A stretch of 5,771 nucleotides of DNA, from the NCBI GenBank assembly GCA_023300205.1, contig JALZVD010000107.1, positions 1 to 5,771 on the forward strand, in the 5' to 3' direction. The notes beneath the pieces are model-generated. The model made no database searches. It saw nothing but the letters and a program-made list of their open reading frames with translations, and was not told where the DNA came from. The DNA comes from Akkermansiaceae bacterium. GTDB taxonomy: Bacteria > Verrucomicrobiota > Verrucomicrobiia > Verrucomicrobiales > Akkermansiaceae. Made by a program: the position numbers and the translations under genes. This document shows, piece after piece, positions 5,482-5,771 of the stretch (the first letter of the stretch is position 1; the number at the start of each line of letters is the position of its first letter).

Positions 5482-5771
5482 GATTTGGAGCGTTTGGGTT
5501 TCCCGTTAAACAAGCTTTTGTATCCAAACATGGCGAAGCCGATGGAATAGATAAGAAAGAATGGAACGACTTCGATGGATCCCTGTTCGAAATAAAAGTA
5601 GGCAGTGATCAGTGTGAGGCCGGCCATGGTGATTTCTAGGAATGGCATGATGCTGACTTTGGAGCGTCCTTGGAAGGTTGATTTATTATCACCTTGTTTA
5701 GGGGTTCTGACGAAGGGAGATTTGATGCCGATGATTCCTTCTATGCATGCTCTGGCATTACTGAGGCAGAT
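5478..5771 (-). CDS. C-terminal part of a cellulose synthase-like membrane GT2 (partial)
   Basis: The last 97 codons of a gene that enters from beyond the right edge and ends with TGA at 5478-5480. The visible start reads ICLSNARACIEGIIG, then SPFVRTPKQG. This SNARA-(V/C)-EG...FVRTPK pattern is typical of the C-terminal region of processive, cellulose synthase-like GT2 membrane proteins. Two hydrophobic segments follow, at about codons 42-61 and 68-83, then a basic tail KPKRSKS, consistent with a cytoplasmic end. The catalytic core (DxD, QxxRW) lies outside the window, so the sugar and the product cannot be read. The next gene starts inside its stop codon region (TTGA overlap, 4 bases), so the two are almost certainly one operon. 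C-rich codon use on the coding strand matches the downstream fusion gene. Family call moderately sure; function open. Confidence 0.75.
   Translation of the reverse strand: MCLSNARACIEGIIGIKSPFVRTPKQGDNKSTFQGRSKVSIMPFLEITMAGLTLITAYFYFEQGSIEVVPFFLIYSIGFAMFGYKSLFNGKPKRSKS

Noticed and set aside
1..5771. CRISPR array, tRNA, insertion sequence or integrase
   Set aside because: No regularly spaced repeats, cloverleaf sequence, transposase motif or terminal inverted repeats were seen anywhere in the window.

Overview
The window carries an arsenic cluster that I read as an arsenosugar biosynthesis locus. Four genes lie tightly packed on the + strand: an ArsM-type arsenite methyltransferase (190-1350), the radical SAM enzyme ArsS (1394-2374), a thioredoxin-type arsenate reductase ArsC (2390-2818) and a small TIGR04282-type glycosyltransferase (2818-3453). 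A second, convergent operon comes in from the right on the - strand. It consists of the C-terminal end of a cellulose synthase-like membrane GT2 (5478-5771, cut by the window edge) and a 675-residue fusion of a polytopic GT-C-like glycosyltransferase with a TIGR04283-type GT2 domain (3454-5481). The two operons meet with no intergenic base: one stop codon ends at 3453 and the other begins at 3454.

Proposed flow: ArsC reduces arsenate to arsenite. ArsM methylates it towards dimethylarsenite. ArsS transfers the 5'-deoxyadenosyl group of SAM to the dimethylated arsenic, giving a dimethylarsinoyl-deoxyadenosine. The TIGR04282 and TIGR04283 glycosyltransferase families, which recur beside arsM/arsS, probably act in later sugar steps. 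No enzyme that removes adenine, no ArsR regulator and no arsenic exporter is visible. The membrane fusion suggests that the late step may occur at the membrane, for example on an arsenosugar glycolipid or a polyprenyl-linked intermediate; this is inference.

The 189 bases before arsM hold no supportable gene. They contain a good sigma70-like promoter (TTGACG / TATAGA) whose -10 lies inside a perfect 14-bp palindrome (158-171), a run of eight G (83-90), and a 22-base element that recurs almost unchanged just before arsS.

Organism: a bacterium of moderate GC content. Three of the four + strand genes lack a Shine-Dalgarno sequence and have A/T-rich leaders. The + strand is strongly G- and T-rich whichever strand is coding, which suggests it is the replication leading strand. 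These traits and the gene content would fit Bacteroidota, Verrucomicrobiota or a relative, but I cannot assign a phylum from this window alone.
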